Source of the DNA: a bacterium
GTDB lineage: Bacteria > Bacillota_I > Bacilli_A > Mycoplasmatales > Mycoplasmoidaceae
DNA: 26,687 nt
Direction: 5' to 3'
NCBI GenBank assembly: GCA_017633835.1
Contig: JAGBOP010000008.1
Span: 1-26,687, forward strand
A model generated the notes under the pieces. That model searched no databases. It was not told where the DNA came from and was given only the letters and a program-made list of their open reading frames with translations. The stretch's first letter is position 1, and each line of letters opens with the position of its first letter. A program made the translations under genes and the position numbers. This document shows positions 1 to 9,111 of the stretch, piece by piece.

Positions 1-1547
1 ATAAACTTGCTAGTTTATATGGTAATCAACAACTAAATGAACAAAGTGCTCTTAGTTTATTAAAGGAATTTGGTTTTGATGAAAACTTTGCGTTAAATTG
101 AAAAGAACACAACCAATTACCGCAATTAATGGTAGAAATTAAAGCAACTAATTTATCGCAATGTAGTGCCACTAATTTTGTGTCAATTCCTAGTTTATTT
201 GCAAAATTTGTGAATAACTATATCAGTACAATGCAATTTAGCGAAATTTTATTTGCCGACCCAACTTTTCAAAAGATTTTAATTGATAATTATTTTGCTT
301 ATAGTCAACTAAATGTAGATTGCTTTAGTGAAATAATGCAAACATACGATGCAGTGTGAAAACAACAAGTATTAGAACATCCATTTAAAATCATGGCAAA
401 AGCCAATTTAGTCGATCCAATTACTTATTTAAGTAATGTGAATGGAATTATTAATTCACACGAAATTTATACCATCAGTAAGCAAGTAGCATTTAGTATG
501 ACTAAATATTTAGACTTATTAGCAAGTGATAATGAATTTACCAGAATGCTATACCAACAAACTTATGATGAATTAACTAGTAGCGAATTTGATAAAAAAC
601 TCAAATCCTTTGCTGATAATTTAATTATTAAGCATAACCAATTAAGTTGGGAAAATAGTAATTATCACTTACACTTGGATTACACCTCACCATTCCAAGT
701 CTTTAACTTAGTAGTAAGTGATAATGAACATCACCAAGCTAATAAATACCTTACTAATAAATATTCACATAACTATGCAGGTTTAACTTCGGTGAGTGGT
801 AACCCTGGTTTTTATAACAAGTTATGTGAAATTGCCCAAGAATGATTTGATAATCCTAAACAAGAAATAGATGCCCAATTAATAAATAACTTAATCGCTT
901 CCTATGTCGAAGGAGTTTACTTTGATAACATCATTTACCAAAAGCAATTAGAAACTGATGAAAACACGAATGAACCAATAATCATCTTTAAAATTATGTT
1001 TAAAGTGTTATTTCCAACCATGGAATTTAAAATTGCTAAAATTGCTAAACAAGTTGATTTACCAAGTTTAGCCAACTTATTCAGTGAACAAGTTGCTAAC
1101 TATTTATCCACACAAACTGACCATGTTAATGAATATAAAGTTAGTGATTTAATTGCTAAATTTAATAATAGTGAATTTAATGCTTTAAACAAGGATGATG
1201 CAATTATCACCATTTCCGAATGAAATAGTGATCACAACCCAATGATTTTGTATGCGATTAACATTCCAAGTCTAAATATTGATATTTCGGACTACACCTT
1301 CAATTACCAAATGGTAAAAGATGCGTGAGCATTAATTAATAAATTCAATGATGAATTAATTAACAAGATTAAACAAACTTTACCAGCTAATCAATTAGTA
1401 AAATTTAAACAAAACCAAATGCTGTTTAATCCTGGTTTAGATTTAACTAATAAACCGCTTTGATGAAAAAATGACCGCTTAGGTTTTAAACTAAACGATC
1501 ATTCACTTAATATTTATTACGGAAGTTTGTTAATTCAAACTTATTAA
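1..1547 (+). CDS. Hypothetical protein, 3' part (5' end outside window)
   Basis: An open frame enters the window in the phase starting at base 3 and runs to TAA at 1545-1547, giving 514 visible residues. It is continuous only if TGA is Trp, for example at 99-101, 357-359 and 843-845. I do not recognise the family. The visible part is hydrophilic, rich in Asn, Leu, Ser and Lys, with no convincing membrane segment and no nucleotide-binding or metal-binding motif that I can name. The C-terminus ends in an aromatic/hydrophobic stretch (NIYYGSLLIQTY). Its stop codon overlaps the stop of the convergent membrane protein gene through a shared TTAA, and no hairpin terminator separates them. The real N-terminus, and so any signal peptide or lipobox, lies upstream of the window. 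Existence as a real gene is well supported by length and codon pattern; function is unknown. Confidence 0.85.
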
Positions 1548-2749
1548 TGAACTTTTTGGTGTTTGAGGTGAGCTTTTTCACACGCTTGAGCAATTGCTCA
1601 TCAACAACAGAAGAAAATATAGTATGCAATAACGCAACCAACATAAACACCGAATTGAGCTCCTGAACCAGCTGTACTAGTATAAAAATTGTACTTGCTG
1701 GTATCAGGGTCAAAATTACTGGAATTGATTGCATCAAAAATGTGCATAATGGTACTGTGGTTTAAAGTGCTGATGGTATACAAATGTACATTTTTATTTA
1801 AATTAGTTAGCGAACCATAAACACTATAAACATTTTGGGGAAAGTAAACTAAACTGTTAGCAGTAATAGTGCGAATAGCACCATAACCAATTCCCATGTT
1901 GTGATAAATTTGGGCTAATTGACTAGTGTTAGGAACGTGAGCAAGCACTAGTTGACCATTCTTTAGCGAAACAAATGCTTCGTGATCAACCGTAAATCAT
2001 TTGCTAATCATGGCATTTGCAAATTCTGTCCGGGTTGCTCCAGACGTGCTATTTAGCATTTGATTGGACACACTAATTAGATTATTACCATGACCATTAA
2101 ACGTGATGTAATCACTTACACCACCCACAATGTGGTTAGTTACTGGAACGTTTAAATAATTACTTGCTTGCACTTTGTTTCAGTAGCGAATTGCTGCACT
2201 AGCAAATGGTAAAACTGTAAAGTAAACCATTTGGTATGCAATGTAAATCATGCCCCATCCCGTTATTTGAAATTTTGGAATTCCATGCGATGTTTTCGCA
2301 AGAATAAAACCAGTAAATACAAAATCCACAATTGGGCTAAACATGTGATATCACACGGTACTAGTTCAATCAGCTGCACTCATAAATTCTGCGTGAATTA
2401 CATCCGATCTTAACAGTAAACAGTTAAACCCTAAAAAGACAAATAGAATGTAACTGTCAGCACAGATAAGAAAATAGTCTTTATTAAAAATTCGACGGTT
2501 GGATAAAAAAGCGTACAATAACAAAAAAGTTCAAAAGATTAAATTACCTTGAATCGTGAGGTATTGAAAGGAGTTAAACCAAATACCATTGTGGATGTTG
2601 TAAAAAGTAAAGATAACCACGGGAAAAGTAAGCAAACAACAACACAATGCAAGAATGCGATCTCATTGTTTAAATCCTTGTCAATACTTGTTATTGGTAA
2701 AAGATAGTTTGTTTTTTAACAGCCTCGGCTGATGATTTAAAATTTTCAT
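1544..2749 (-). CDS. Multi-pass membrane protein, FAR-17a/Pr6Pr-like with inserted domain
   Basis: 401 aa with TGA as Trp; ATG at 2747-2749. Hydropathy by eye gives TM1 about residues 31-50, TM2 62-85, TM3 92-112, TM4 130-152, TM5 164-184 and TM6 364-386. TM2 begins with FQYLTIQGN and TM4 contains H-x3-P-x2-D (HMFSPIVD). Both resemble the FAR-17a/AIG1-type Pr6Pr six-pass proteins, where a FT-Q-SN motif and a His and Asp sit at these places (family knowledge, assigned from memory). Unlike those proteins, about 180 polar residues lie between TM5 and TM6. The C-terminus has a CCWW stretch and a basic tail. A -10 box lies about 30 nt upstream, inside a divergent promoter shared with the 150-aa protein. 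It could also be a lineage-specific membrane protein with only chance resemblance; no enzymatic role is claimed. Confidence 0.8.
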
Positions 2750-2779
2750 GCTTATTTTTATTGTTTTTTATTGTGAAAT

Positions 2780-2785
2780 ATTATA
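2780..2785 (-). promoter_or_regulatory. -10 box for the 401-aa membrane protein gene
   Basis: The minus strand reads TATAAT here, 30 nt before the ATG at 2749. It forms the left half of a mirror arrangement with the plus-strand TATAAT at 2803-2808. No separate -35 consensus is visible, as is common in Mollicutes. Confidence 0.55.
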
Positions 2786-2802
2786 AATAGATTTTTTTTC
2801 TT

Positions 2803-2808
2803 TATAAT
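2803..2808 (+). promoter_or_regulatory. -10 box for the 150-aa membrane protein gene
   Basis: A perfect TATAAT lies 38 nt before the ATG at 2847, leaving room for a start site near 2815 and the ribosome binding site at 2831. The two inverted hexamers are 17 bp apart, so each occupies the place where the other's -35 element would be. Confidence 0.55.
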
Positions 2809-2846
2809 AATATATAGTTACTATTTTATAAAAGGTAATAAAAATC

Positions 2847-3299
2847 ATGTCAAGAGATTATACTACACGTGTAATATTGATTACGCTCTTTATCATCTTT
2901 TTCATCATTTGAGTTCCGCTAGTAGCCTGTGGAGGTCAAGGATTAGTTGACCAAGCTAATCAATGACTATACCAACCATCAGGGAACGAATACATTCTTT
3001 TAAATGTAGAAAGTAACTTAAATGGTTACTCATTGGTAACGGCATCATACTTAGCTGCCCACTGCCATGGATGAATTACCACCGAAACTCTACTAGTTTG
3101 AACAAGATGTATGCAAGCATCTTGAGCCTTCCTTGGCTTTATGCTATTACTCATGATCTTAATGCCTGCGTTAACTGCTCACAAACGCACCATCATTGAT
3201 ATGCAATGAATCAACATTAAGAACATTAACTACATTAAAGACAAAAACATTAATGTTGCAAAAGACACCGACACTGCTGGTGATAAATTAGATTTATAA
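2847..3299 (+). CDS. Small membrane protein, possible lipoprotein
   Basis: 150 aa, readable only with TGA as Trp (six such codons), which is why it is invisible under the standard code. The start ATG has an AAAGG ribosome binding site at 2831-2835. Residues 8-27 are a strongly hydrophobic segment after basic residues (R3, R8), ending in LVAC followed by GG. This fits a lipoprotein signal with Cys28 as the lipidated residue. A second hydrophobic segment spans about residues 92-110, and the last 40 residues are polar. A lipoprotein with a further C-terminal TM helix would be unusual, so the first segment may simply be an uncleaved TM helix. The gene is divergent from the 401-aa membrane protein and followed at once by a strong terminator, so it is monocistronic. 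Family not recognised. Confidence 0.8.
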
Positions 3300-3322
3300 A
3301 ATCAATAGAACTAATCGATTAG

Positions 3323-3357
3323 AAAAAAAGAATGACAAGCAAGTCATTCTTTTTTTT
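3323..3357 (+). terminator. Rho-independent terminator
   Basis: The inverted repeat AAGAATGAC / GTCATTCTT with a 6-nt loop is followed by a run of T, starting 24 bases after the stop of the 150-aa protein gene. Confidence 0.85.
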
Positions 3358-3618
3358 ATTATTCATTTGCAATTTAACAAAGAAATTATTTTGCTTAAAA
3401 TAATTGTATTCTTAACCGTAACAATTAGTTTACTACTACATTAACTTCACCAACAAATAAATAAAGGTATTAATGAAACATTAACAGTTAACAATGAATA
3501 ATGATTAAAATTATTTTAGATGGCTTGCATTCCTTCAAAATTTGTTAAATGATTTTATTACTCATTCGCAAATTGTGATGCTTAAATGCAATTTATATAT
3601 GATTTTAAACAAATAAAA
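3358..3618. other. Intergenic stretch, no gene seen
   Basis: About 260 AT-rich bases lie between two terminators. The best start on the plus strand, at 3473 behind AAAGG, stops after three codons; the others give fewer than 20 residues. No tRNA, riboswitch or clear repeat is visible. Confidence 0.6.
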
Positions 3619-3644
3619 AAAGAATTGGTTTGATCCAATTCTTT
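3619..3644 (-). terminator. Terminator downstream of rpmF
   Basis: The inverted repeat AAAGAATTGG / CCAATTCTTT with a 6-nt loop is followed on the minus strand by TTTTATTT. It lies about 40 nt past the rpmF stop and is the natural end of the rpsB-to-rpmF unit. A T-rich tract also follows on the plus side, so it may work in both directions. Confidence 0.75.
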
Positions 3645-3685
3645 ATTTTGTAAAATGTATTAATTTATTAATGAATGATAAATAA

Positions 3686-3868
3686 TTATTCTTCACTAAA
3701 ATTGATAATTTGTTTACCTTTATAGTATCCACAATAAGGACAAACCATATGTAAAGAAATTAACTTATTGCAGTGTGAGCATCTTGTAACACTAACTGCA
3801 TCTAGATGTTCGTGACTGCGTCTTTTATTTTTGCGGGCTTTACTTACACGACGTTGTTGTACTGCCAT
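3686..3868 (-). CDS. rpmF: Ribosomal protein bL32
   Basis: 60 aa, the usual length for bL32, a zinc-ribbon protein of the large subunit. It starts MAVQQRRVSKARKNKRRSH, matching the family's basic N-terminus. It keeps all four zinc ligands as two CxxC pairs, C30-x2-C33 and C43-x2-C46, in the order SHCNK then CPYCGYY. A strong Shine-Dalgarno AAGGAGG (3878-3884 on the minus strand) sits 9 nt before the ATG. The gene follows cdsA by 55 bp, and that gap holds a TATAAT. It can therefore be transcribed on its own at high level as well as by read-through from the upstream operon. A terminator lies just downstream. The zinc-binding (C+) form is retained; there is no sign of a zinc-independent paralogue here. 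Confidence 0.97.
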   Translation of the reverse strand: MAVQQRRVSKARKNKRRSHEHLDAVSVTRCSHCNKLISLHMVCPYCGYYKGKQIINFSEE

Positions 3869-3903
3869 TTAAGTTCCCCTCCTTATCTATTGTTAAATAT
3901 ATT

Positions 3904-3909
3904 ATTATA
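3904..3909 (-). promoter_or_regulatory. -10 box for rpmF
   Basis: The minus strand reads TATAAT, 35 nt before the rpmF ATG, in the gap between cdsA and rpmF. A convincing -35 is not seen; the nearest TTGAAT is about 21 bp further upstream. Confidence 0.5.
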
Positions 3910-3923
3910 AATTTATTTTTGAA

Positions 3924-5096
3924 TTAGAAAATTCAACCACTTCAATGTTGAAGATATGGGAATAGTTGGAATAAAGTACTGTTTTGACAGAAACTGAAAC
4001 ATTGATATAAACCAAAGAAAATAATTACGATTAGTAGTGAATCAATCCGATCAAGAATTCCCCCGTGACCAGGTAGTCAATTACTGAAATCTTTAATCTT
4101 GATTCAACGTTTGAAGGCACTAAATAATAAGTCCCCACAAATTGCTAAAATTCCAGTAGCAATTCCTAAGAAGAAAAGTACTAAGTATACTACTCATTTG
4201 TGACCATAAGCAGTAGCACTTACTTCAGTCGCACCAAATAAGTTACCCATAATGTTGTTGTTGATAATGGTGATTCCAAAGTTGTTAACTTCTTTAGATT
4301 TATCTAATTGATAAAATGCCATGATGATTAACATGATAATGAAGCAAGCACAAACTCCAGTAGCTGCTCCTTCTCAGGTTTTGTGTGGACTAATCTTTTC
4401 TCACATTTTATGCTTACCATACATGGTTCCACCAAAGTAAGCAAATGTATCATTAAAGAAAACTGGAACAAAAATGATAAAGATAGCTGCTCAAGTGTGA
4501 AGAAGCATAATCATGTTGAAGAATAAGAAAGCATAAACAATTAAGATGTAACCAATATAGTGGGCAGTTAGTTGACCATACGTAATATTCTTTAAGTTGA
4601 CCCCTTGGGCAAGATAAAGTAAGAAAGCACCCCCAAAGATTCCAACTAGTTGACACCAACCAAAGTCTTTAGTGATGGTGTTAAGTGCCATGTGGCAATA
4701 ATGCATGTAGTTACAATAATAAATAAACGTTGGAGCGTATGCAACACAAATTGCAACTGCAAACCAAATCCCAAAGGCTCAAATGCGTTTTCAGTTTTTA
4801 TAGAATAAACGATAAAATTCAAATAATACTGCACCCATCAAAATCATGCCGATTGTGATGAATGTTCAACCAAATCCCCGTTGAACATATCCATTGAAAT
4901 AGTTAAAACCAAAGATATTAATACTACTTGCTCCAAAGAAAAAGAACAAGCATAAAAATCCGACTAATAAAGTAGCAGTAATAATCCGCTTAATTAAATT
5001 CGTGCGGAATTCATATCTTTTATCTTCAGCTAATTCATCATTGTGCACATGCTTTATGTTTTTAACCGTAAAGCGTTGCCTATTTTTGAGAGGCAT
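3924..5096 (-). CDS. cdsA: Phosphatidate cytidylyltransferase CdsA
   Basis: 390 aa. CdsA converts phosphatidic acid and CTP to CDP-diacylglycerol, the precursor of phosphatidylglycerol and cardiolipin, in the cell membrane. The family signature (S-x-F-K-R-x4-K-D ... P-x-H-G-G-x-x-D-R-x-D) is matched in full at about residues 326-352, with the core LPGHGGILDRID. Eight or so hydrophobic segments run through the protein; the N-terminal 35 residues are basic and cytoplasmic. Start choice: two ATGs lie near the AAAGGAGG site. The first (5102) is only 2 nt from it, while the second (5096) is 8 nt away, so MPLKNRQRF is preferred. The gene overlaps the 3' end of uppS by 17 nt, the classical uppS-cdsA pair. 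It is longer than the roughly 270-aa Bacillus enzyme because of extended N-terminal and middle membrane regions, as is common in mycoplasmas. Confidence 0.93.
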
Positions 5097-5784
5097 TACC
5101 ATATCCTCCTTTACGAATATCGCGAGTCTTGAATTCGGCTAAATTTTTTTGAAAAATATCTAAAGTATAATCAGGAAATTTGGTAGGTTCAAAGATAAAT
5201 TCCGCATAAGCCATTTGGTAAAGTAAGAAATTGCTAATGCGTTGTTCCCCACTAGTTCGAATCATTAAATCAACGGGGGGTAAATTTTTAGTTAGTAAAT
5301 ACGAACTAAATTCGTCCATCTTTACTTCGTGATCTAACTTTTGAATTTGGTTGCATGCTTGCACAATGTCTTGCATCCCTCCATAATTAAAAACAAAGTT
5401 AATCACTAAACCCGTGTGATCTTTCGTTTTAGCAACTAATGATTGCAAATCATTAACGATGTAAGTGGGTAATTTATCTTGAAATCCCGTTCAAAAGAAT
5501 TTAAGATTGCTATCAATAAATTCTTGTTGATGATATTTTACATAATCATCTAAATATTTAAATAAGAATTCAATTTCTTTGGCATCACGTTTTCAGTTTT
5601 CTAAAGAAAATAAATAAAAACTTAAAACACCAATTTCTGAATTATTTTTTAATCCAGTGATTAATTCTTGTAACCGCTTCACTCCAGCTTGGTGGCCATA
5701 GGTACGAGGCATGTTTCTCGCTTTAGCTCACCGACCGTTGCCATCGACAATAAATGCGATATGTAATTTATGATTTAAATCCAT
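5080..5784 (-). CDS. uppS: Isoprenyl transferase UppS (polyprenyl diphosphate synthase)
   Basis: 234 aa. UppS makes cis-polyprenyl diphosphate from isopentenyl and farnesyl diphosphates. The catalytic motif is IVDGNGRWAKAR with Asp14 (Trp19 encoded by TGA). The substrate motif LMIRTSGEQRISNFLLYQ is present, followed by AYAEF and a final KGGYG. The start ATG lies 3 nt after the frr stop with no strong Shine-Dalgarno, which suggests translational coupling. The 3' end overlaps cdsA. Mollicutes lack a peptidoglycan wall, so the lipid product may serve other glycan or lipid carriers (inference). The presence of ispF in the same window agrees with an isoprenoid supply, although whether the rest of the MEP pathway exists cannot be judged here. 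Confidence 0.95.
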
Positions 5785-5787
5785 TTG

Positions 5788-6342
5788 TTAAATGGTTAAT
5801 AGTTCTTTTTCTTTTGCTTTGAATAAACTATCAATTTGGTTATTTCAATCTTTGGTAATATTGTCTAATTCTTTATCAAGTTTGCGAATAACGTCTTCAC
5901 TCACGGATTCATCAGCATGAATCTTTTTGTGTTCTTTTTGCCGAATATCCCGAATTTTAGTTTTGGCTTCTTCAACCTTGACTTTAATTTGCTTAACTGT
6001 TTGCTTGCGCAATTCCATTGTTGGTTGGGGAACCGTAATGGTAATTACGTCGCCATTAATCACTGGTGTGTATCCTAAATTAGCAGCACTAATTGCACTC
6101 ACAATTGCTTTAATTTGGGATGCATCAAATGGCTTAATGAGAATTTTGCGTGGTTCAGGAGTAGAAATGTTTGCCAATTGGTTTAGCGGAGTTTTTGCCC
6201 CATAGTTATCAACTTTTACTCCATAAAAAACCGTTGGGTTGGCCCGACCAGTGCGGACTTTCGCAAATTCAGCATTTAGTCAATCCATCACCTTATTTGC
6301 ATCAGCAGCAAATTCTTTTTTTAATGAATTTTGATCCAACAT
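5788..6342 (-). CDS. frr: Ribosome recycling factor
   Basis: 184 aa, the standard RRF length. RRF splits post-termination ribosomes together with EF-G. Recognisable blocks include VRTGRANP near residue 30, YGAKTPLNQLANIS with PEPRKILI after it, and the long three-helix-bundle helices (MELRKQTVKQIKVKVEEAK and RDIRQKEHKK). The last turn reads DNITKDWNNQIDSLFKAKEK with TGA as Trp. The start ATG at 6342 has an AAGGA site and lies 2 nt after the pyrH stop. It belongs to the conserved rpsB-tsf-pyrH-frr order. Confidence 0.97.
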
Positions 6343-6344
6343 AA

Positions 6345-7067
6345 TTAATCCTTTATTTGCGTATATTTTATCTTGTTACTCAAAACATCAATGATTGCAT
6401 TGGGTTTATTAATATTAAAAACTCTGATTTCCAATTTTGCTTGTTGACACAAAGCAAAAGCAGTTAAATCCATCACTTTTAAATTTTCTTTAATTGCTCG
6501 TTCATAAGAAAGATGGTCATAAAATAAGGCATCTTTATATTGATTAGGGTCTTTATCATACACCCCATCAACCCCATTCTTGCCCATCAGCAACAAATCA
6601 CAATGCAATTCAATTGCTCGCAATGCGGCACCTGAATCAGTGGAAAAATTAGGTTCACCAACTCCTGCAGTAAAAATTAAGATGAAATGATTAATATCAT
6701 CATTAATTTGTTCATAATTAATGTGGTTGGTAACGCCTTCGACATTAATCGCACTATAAATTTTTGATGGTAATTGAGCTTGTTGTAAAAATTGATGTAA
6801 GGTTAAACCATTAATAATGGTGGCCATCATTCCAATAAAATCACCCGCTTGACTATCGATGTGGGTGCTAAGTCCATCTTTACCTCGAAAGATGTTACCC
6901 CCTCCCACTACGATGCCAATTTGGTAATGTTGATGATACAATTCTTGCAATTGTGCAACTAATTGTTCAATTGCACACGGATTTAGAATTTTATTTTGAC
7001 AACCAGCATTAAATGATTCCCCACTCAACTTTAATAAAATGCGAGGTTTAGGATTACTTTTGTCCAT
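6345..7067 (-). CDS. pyrH: Uridylate kinase (UMP kinase)
   Basis: 240 aa, typical for bacterial hexameric UMP kinase of the amino acid kinase fold, which phosphorylates UMP to UDP using ATP. Motifs in order are ILLKLSGESF at the N-terminus (phosphate-binding Lys), GIVVGGGNIFRG, then GVGEPNFSTDSGAALRAIEL (UMP-binding Asp/Thr region, usually G-TGNPFFTTD), and LMGKNGVDGVYDKDP. The start overlaps the 3' end of tsf by 14 nt, and the stop is 2 nt from the frr start, so the three genes are translated as a coupled unit. No TGA codon occurs inside it. The altered TGNP region is a modest family variation and leaves the key residues in place. Confidence 0.96.
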   Translation of the reverse strand: MDKSNPKPRILLKLSGESFNAGCQNKILNPCAIEQLVAQLQELYHQHYQIGIVVGGGNIFRGKDGLSTHIDSQAGDFIGMMATIINGLTLHQFLQQAQLPSKIYSAINVEGVTNHINYEQINDDINHFILIFTAGVGEPNFSTDSGAALRAIELHCDLLLMGKNGVDGVYDKDPNQYKDALFYDHLSYERAIKENLKVMDLTAFALCQQAKLEIRVFNINKPNAIIDVLSNKIKYTQIKD

Positions 7068-7956
7068 TGAATTTATTCATTTGTTTTGCTACTTCAGCAG
7101 CAAAGTCACTTTCTTTCTTTTGAATGCCTTCACCTACTTCATAGCGGATAAATTTCAATGCTTCAAGTTTATGATCTTGTAAGTATTTACCAACTTTAAC
7201 TTCTGGGTTCGTTAATAGTGGTTCGTCGATTAAACAAATTTCTTCTAGTTCCTTGTTTAAACGACCTTCAGCAATCTTCTTCGCAATTGCTTCTGGTTTC
7301 TTTTCAGCAATCGTCTTGTCAAGAAGAAGTTTGTATTCTTGTTCTAGTCAAGCCTTGTCAACACCATTTTTATCAATTGCTTGTGGGTTGTTAGCAACAA
7401 TGTTCATCATAACTGCTTTAACAACTTCAGGGTCATTTTGACCTCTAAAAGTAGCAATTGCAGCAACCCGCTTATTTGCGTGGGTGTAACCAGCAACAAA
7501 ATCAGTTCCTTCAGCTTGCATAATGGCAAAACGACGTACCGAAATCTTTTCACCTAACTTTGCAGTTAGTTGGTTTAATTCTTCGCTCACTGGAACATTG
7601 GCTCCTGGATACGTCAATGCCAATAATGCATCAATTCCTTCTGGCTTATTTTCAAGAATTAAATCTAATAATGTGTTAACGCAATTTAAGAAATTTTCAT
7701 TCTTAGCGACGAAGTCAGTTTGGGAATTTACTTCGATTAAAGCCATGCAGTGGTCATTTTTACCATAAGCCATTACTACTCCATCAGCAGCAATTGCTCC
7801 TTGCTTCTTAGCAGCTTTAATCTTGCCTTTTTCCTTTAATCATTTAACTGCAGCATCAAAATCATTTTTAGTAGCTAATAATGCATCTCTACAATCAGCA
7901 AAACCAGCAAAGGTTGCCTTGCGTAATTGCACAAGAATTTGTTTATCTACTTCCAT
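7054..7956 (-). CDS. tsf: Elongation factor Ts
   Basis: 300 aa, the usual EF-Ts size. It is the guanine nucleotide exchange factor that regenerates EF-Tu-GTP. The N-terminal UBA-like domain reads VQLRKATFAGFADCRDAL with KWLKEKGKIKAAKKQG after it, and the core signature EVNSQTDFVAKNENF follows near residue 80. The C-terminal end has the family's YEVGEGIQKKESDFAAEVAK. The ATG at 7956 has an AAGGA site 9 nt upstream and lies 5 nt after the rpsB stop. TGA codons at Trp positions, such as 7348-7350, split the frame under the standard code. The 3' end overlaps pyrH. Confidence 0.96.
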
Positions 7957-7961
7957 TGCTA

Positions 7962-9053
7962 TTATTCCTTTTGTGTATCTTTTGGTTCTTCAGTGCGAAC
8001 AGTAACAATTTCCTTTTCTTTTGCACCAGTTGCTTTATCTTCAGCAACAGTCTTTTCAATCTTAACTACTTCCTTGTTACCGTCTTTTGCTTTATCAGTA
8101 TATTTAGTGTAAGTTTTGTGCACTACCATATTGTTTAGATTAGTGGTGCGTTTTTGAACTTCTGGTAATACGATTTCACTGTCTTCTTTACCAACAAACT
8201 TGGTTGGTTCGTTCTTAGCTTCAGCAATTGCATCTGCTAAAATGGTTACCATTAAAGTTAAAGAACGTAAGGAAACGTTGTTACATGGAACAATGAAATC
8301 AATATCAGTTGGATCAGCATTGGTGTTAGCTAATGCAACAACTGGAATTTTTTTCTTCTTTGCTTCTTTGACTGCATTTTGGTCAGCAACTGGGTCAATT
8401 ACTACGATTGCTTGTGGTAATGTGCTCATATTGCGAATACCACCAACAAACTTATTTAACTTTTCAATTTCCCGTAACTTTTCAACTTGTTCCTTCTTGG
8501 TGTACTTATCAATTTCACCAAATTTTTGTAAAGCAACAAGTTTGTTTAATTTCTTGATTGAATTGCTAATAGTTGCAAAGTTGGTAATAGTTCCACCTAA
8601 TCAGCGTTGGTTAACATAACTGCAATCAACACGCTTTGCTTCATCTCTTACCATGTCCCGAATGATTTGGTTCTTTTTGGTACATACAAAAAGTACTGAA
8701 CCACCATTCTTAACAATGTGAGTTAAGAATTTGTATGCTTGGTCTAAGAAGACAACAATCTTAGTTAGATCAATGACATAGTTCGAATTGTTATTGAAAT
8801 TGTTAGCATGTTTCTTGTAAATGAATGATTTCATTTTTGGATTTCACCGCTTGGTGGATAATCCAATTTGTACTCCAGCATCTAATAAAACTGAAGCACT
8901 AACTAACTTCCGAATTTCTAATCCGGGGGTTGTTGAATTTGCAGATTTTGCATCTGCTTCTGAACTAGTAGATGCACTATCTACTTTTGCAGCATCAGCA
9001 GCAACTGGTTTAGCTTCTACTTTTGCTGATTCAACATTATTAATGTCTGTCAT
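7962..9053 (-). CDS. rpsB: Ribosomal protein uS2 with long tails
   Basis: 363 aa, about 100 residues longer than the usual uS2 (roughly 240-260). The conserved core starts near residue 50 (LVSASVLLDAGVQIGLSTKR, then WNPKM) and contains the family blocks ILFVCTKKNQ-like, QRWLGGTITNF and PVVALANTNADPTDIDFIVP. The first 46 residues form an Ala/Ser/Asp/Lys-rich low-complexity extension. The last 80 or so residues, after the final core helix, are charged (Lys/Glu/Thr) and predicted disordered. The ATG at 9053 has AGGAG placed 4-5 nt upstream. It is the first gene of the rpsB-tsf-pyrH-frr-uppS-cdsA operon; the AT-rich 58 bp upstream must hold the promoter, but I cannot choose one hexamer with confidence. 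uS2 extensions are known in Mollicutes, so this is not a fusion to a new enzyme. Confidence 0.97.
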
Positions 9054-9111
9054 ATTTCTCCTGTTTTATAACGTATCTAATTTATATACTTTATATATGA
9101 TATAAAAAAAA

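Noticed and set aside
1507..1737. 76-aa minus-strand open frame
   Set aside because: It overlaps, in another frame, the C-terminal TM segment of the 401-aa membrane protein, which is the longer and better supported frame.
3355..3571. Near-repeat of about 18 bases (TTTATTA-TCATT-GCAA) at about 3355 and 3554
   Set aside because: It is short, gapped and in AT-rich intergenic DNA; such similarity is likely by chance and no duplication of flanks is seen.
4453..4834. Several minus-strand open frames overlapping the cdsA region
   Set aside because: One continuous frame with TGA as Trp covers the region and contains the CdsA signature; the fragments in other frames have no start signals or motifs.
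8200..8619. 139-aa open frame on the plus strand within rpsB
   Set aside because: It lies entirely antisense to conserved uS2 core sequence, has no ribosome binding site and its protein is unlike any family; it is a shadow of the real gene.
9054..9111. Specific rpsB promoter hexamers
   Set aside because: The stretch is almost all A and T, with several TATA-like words and no -35, so none can be chosen.
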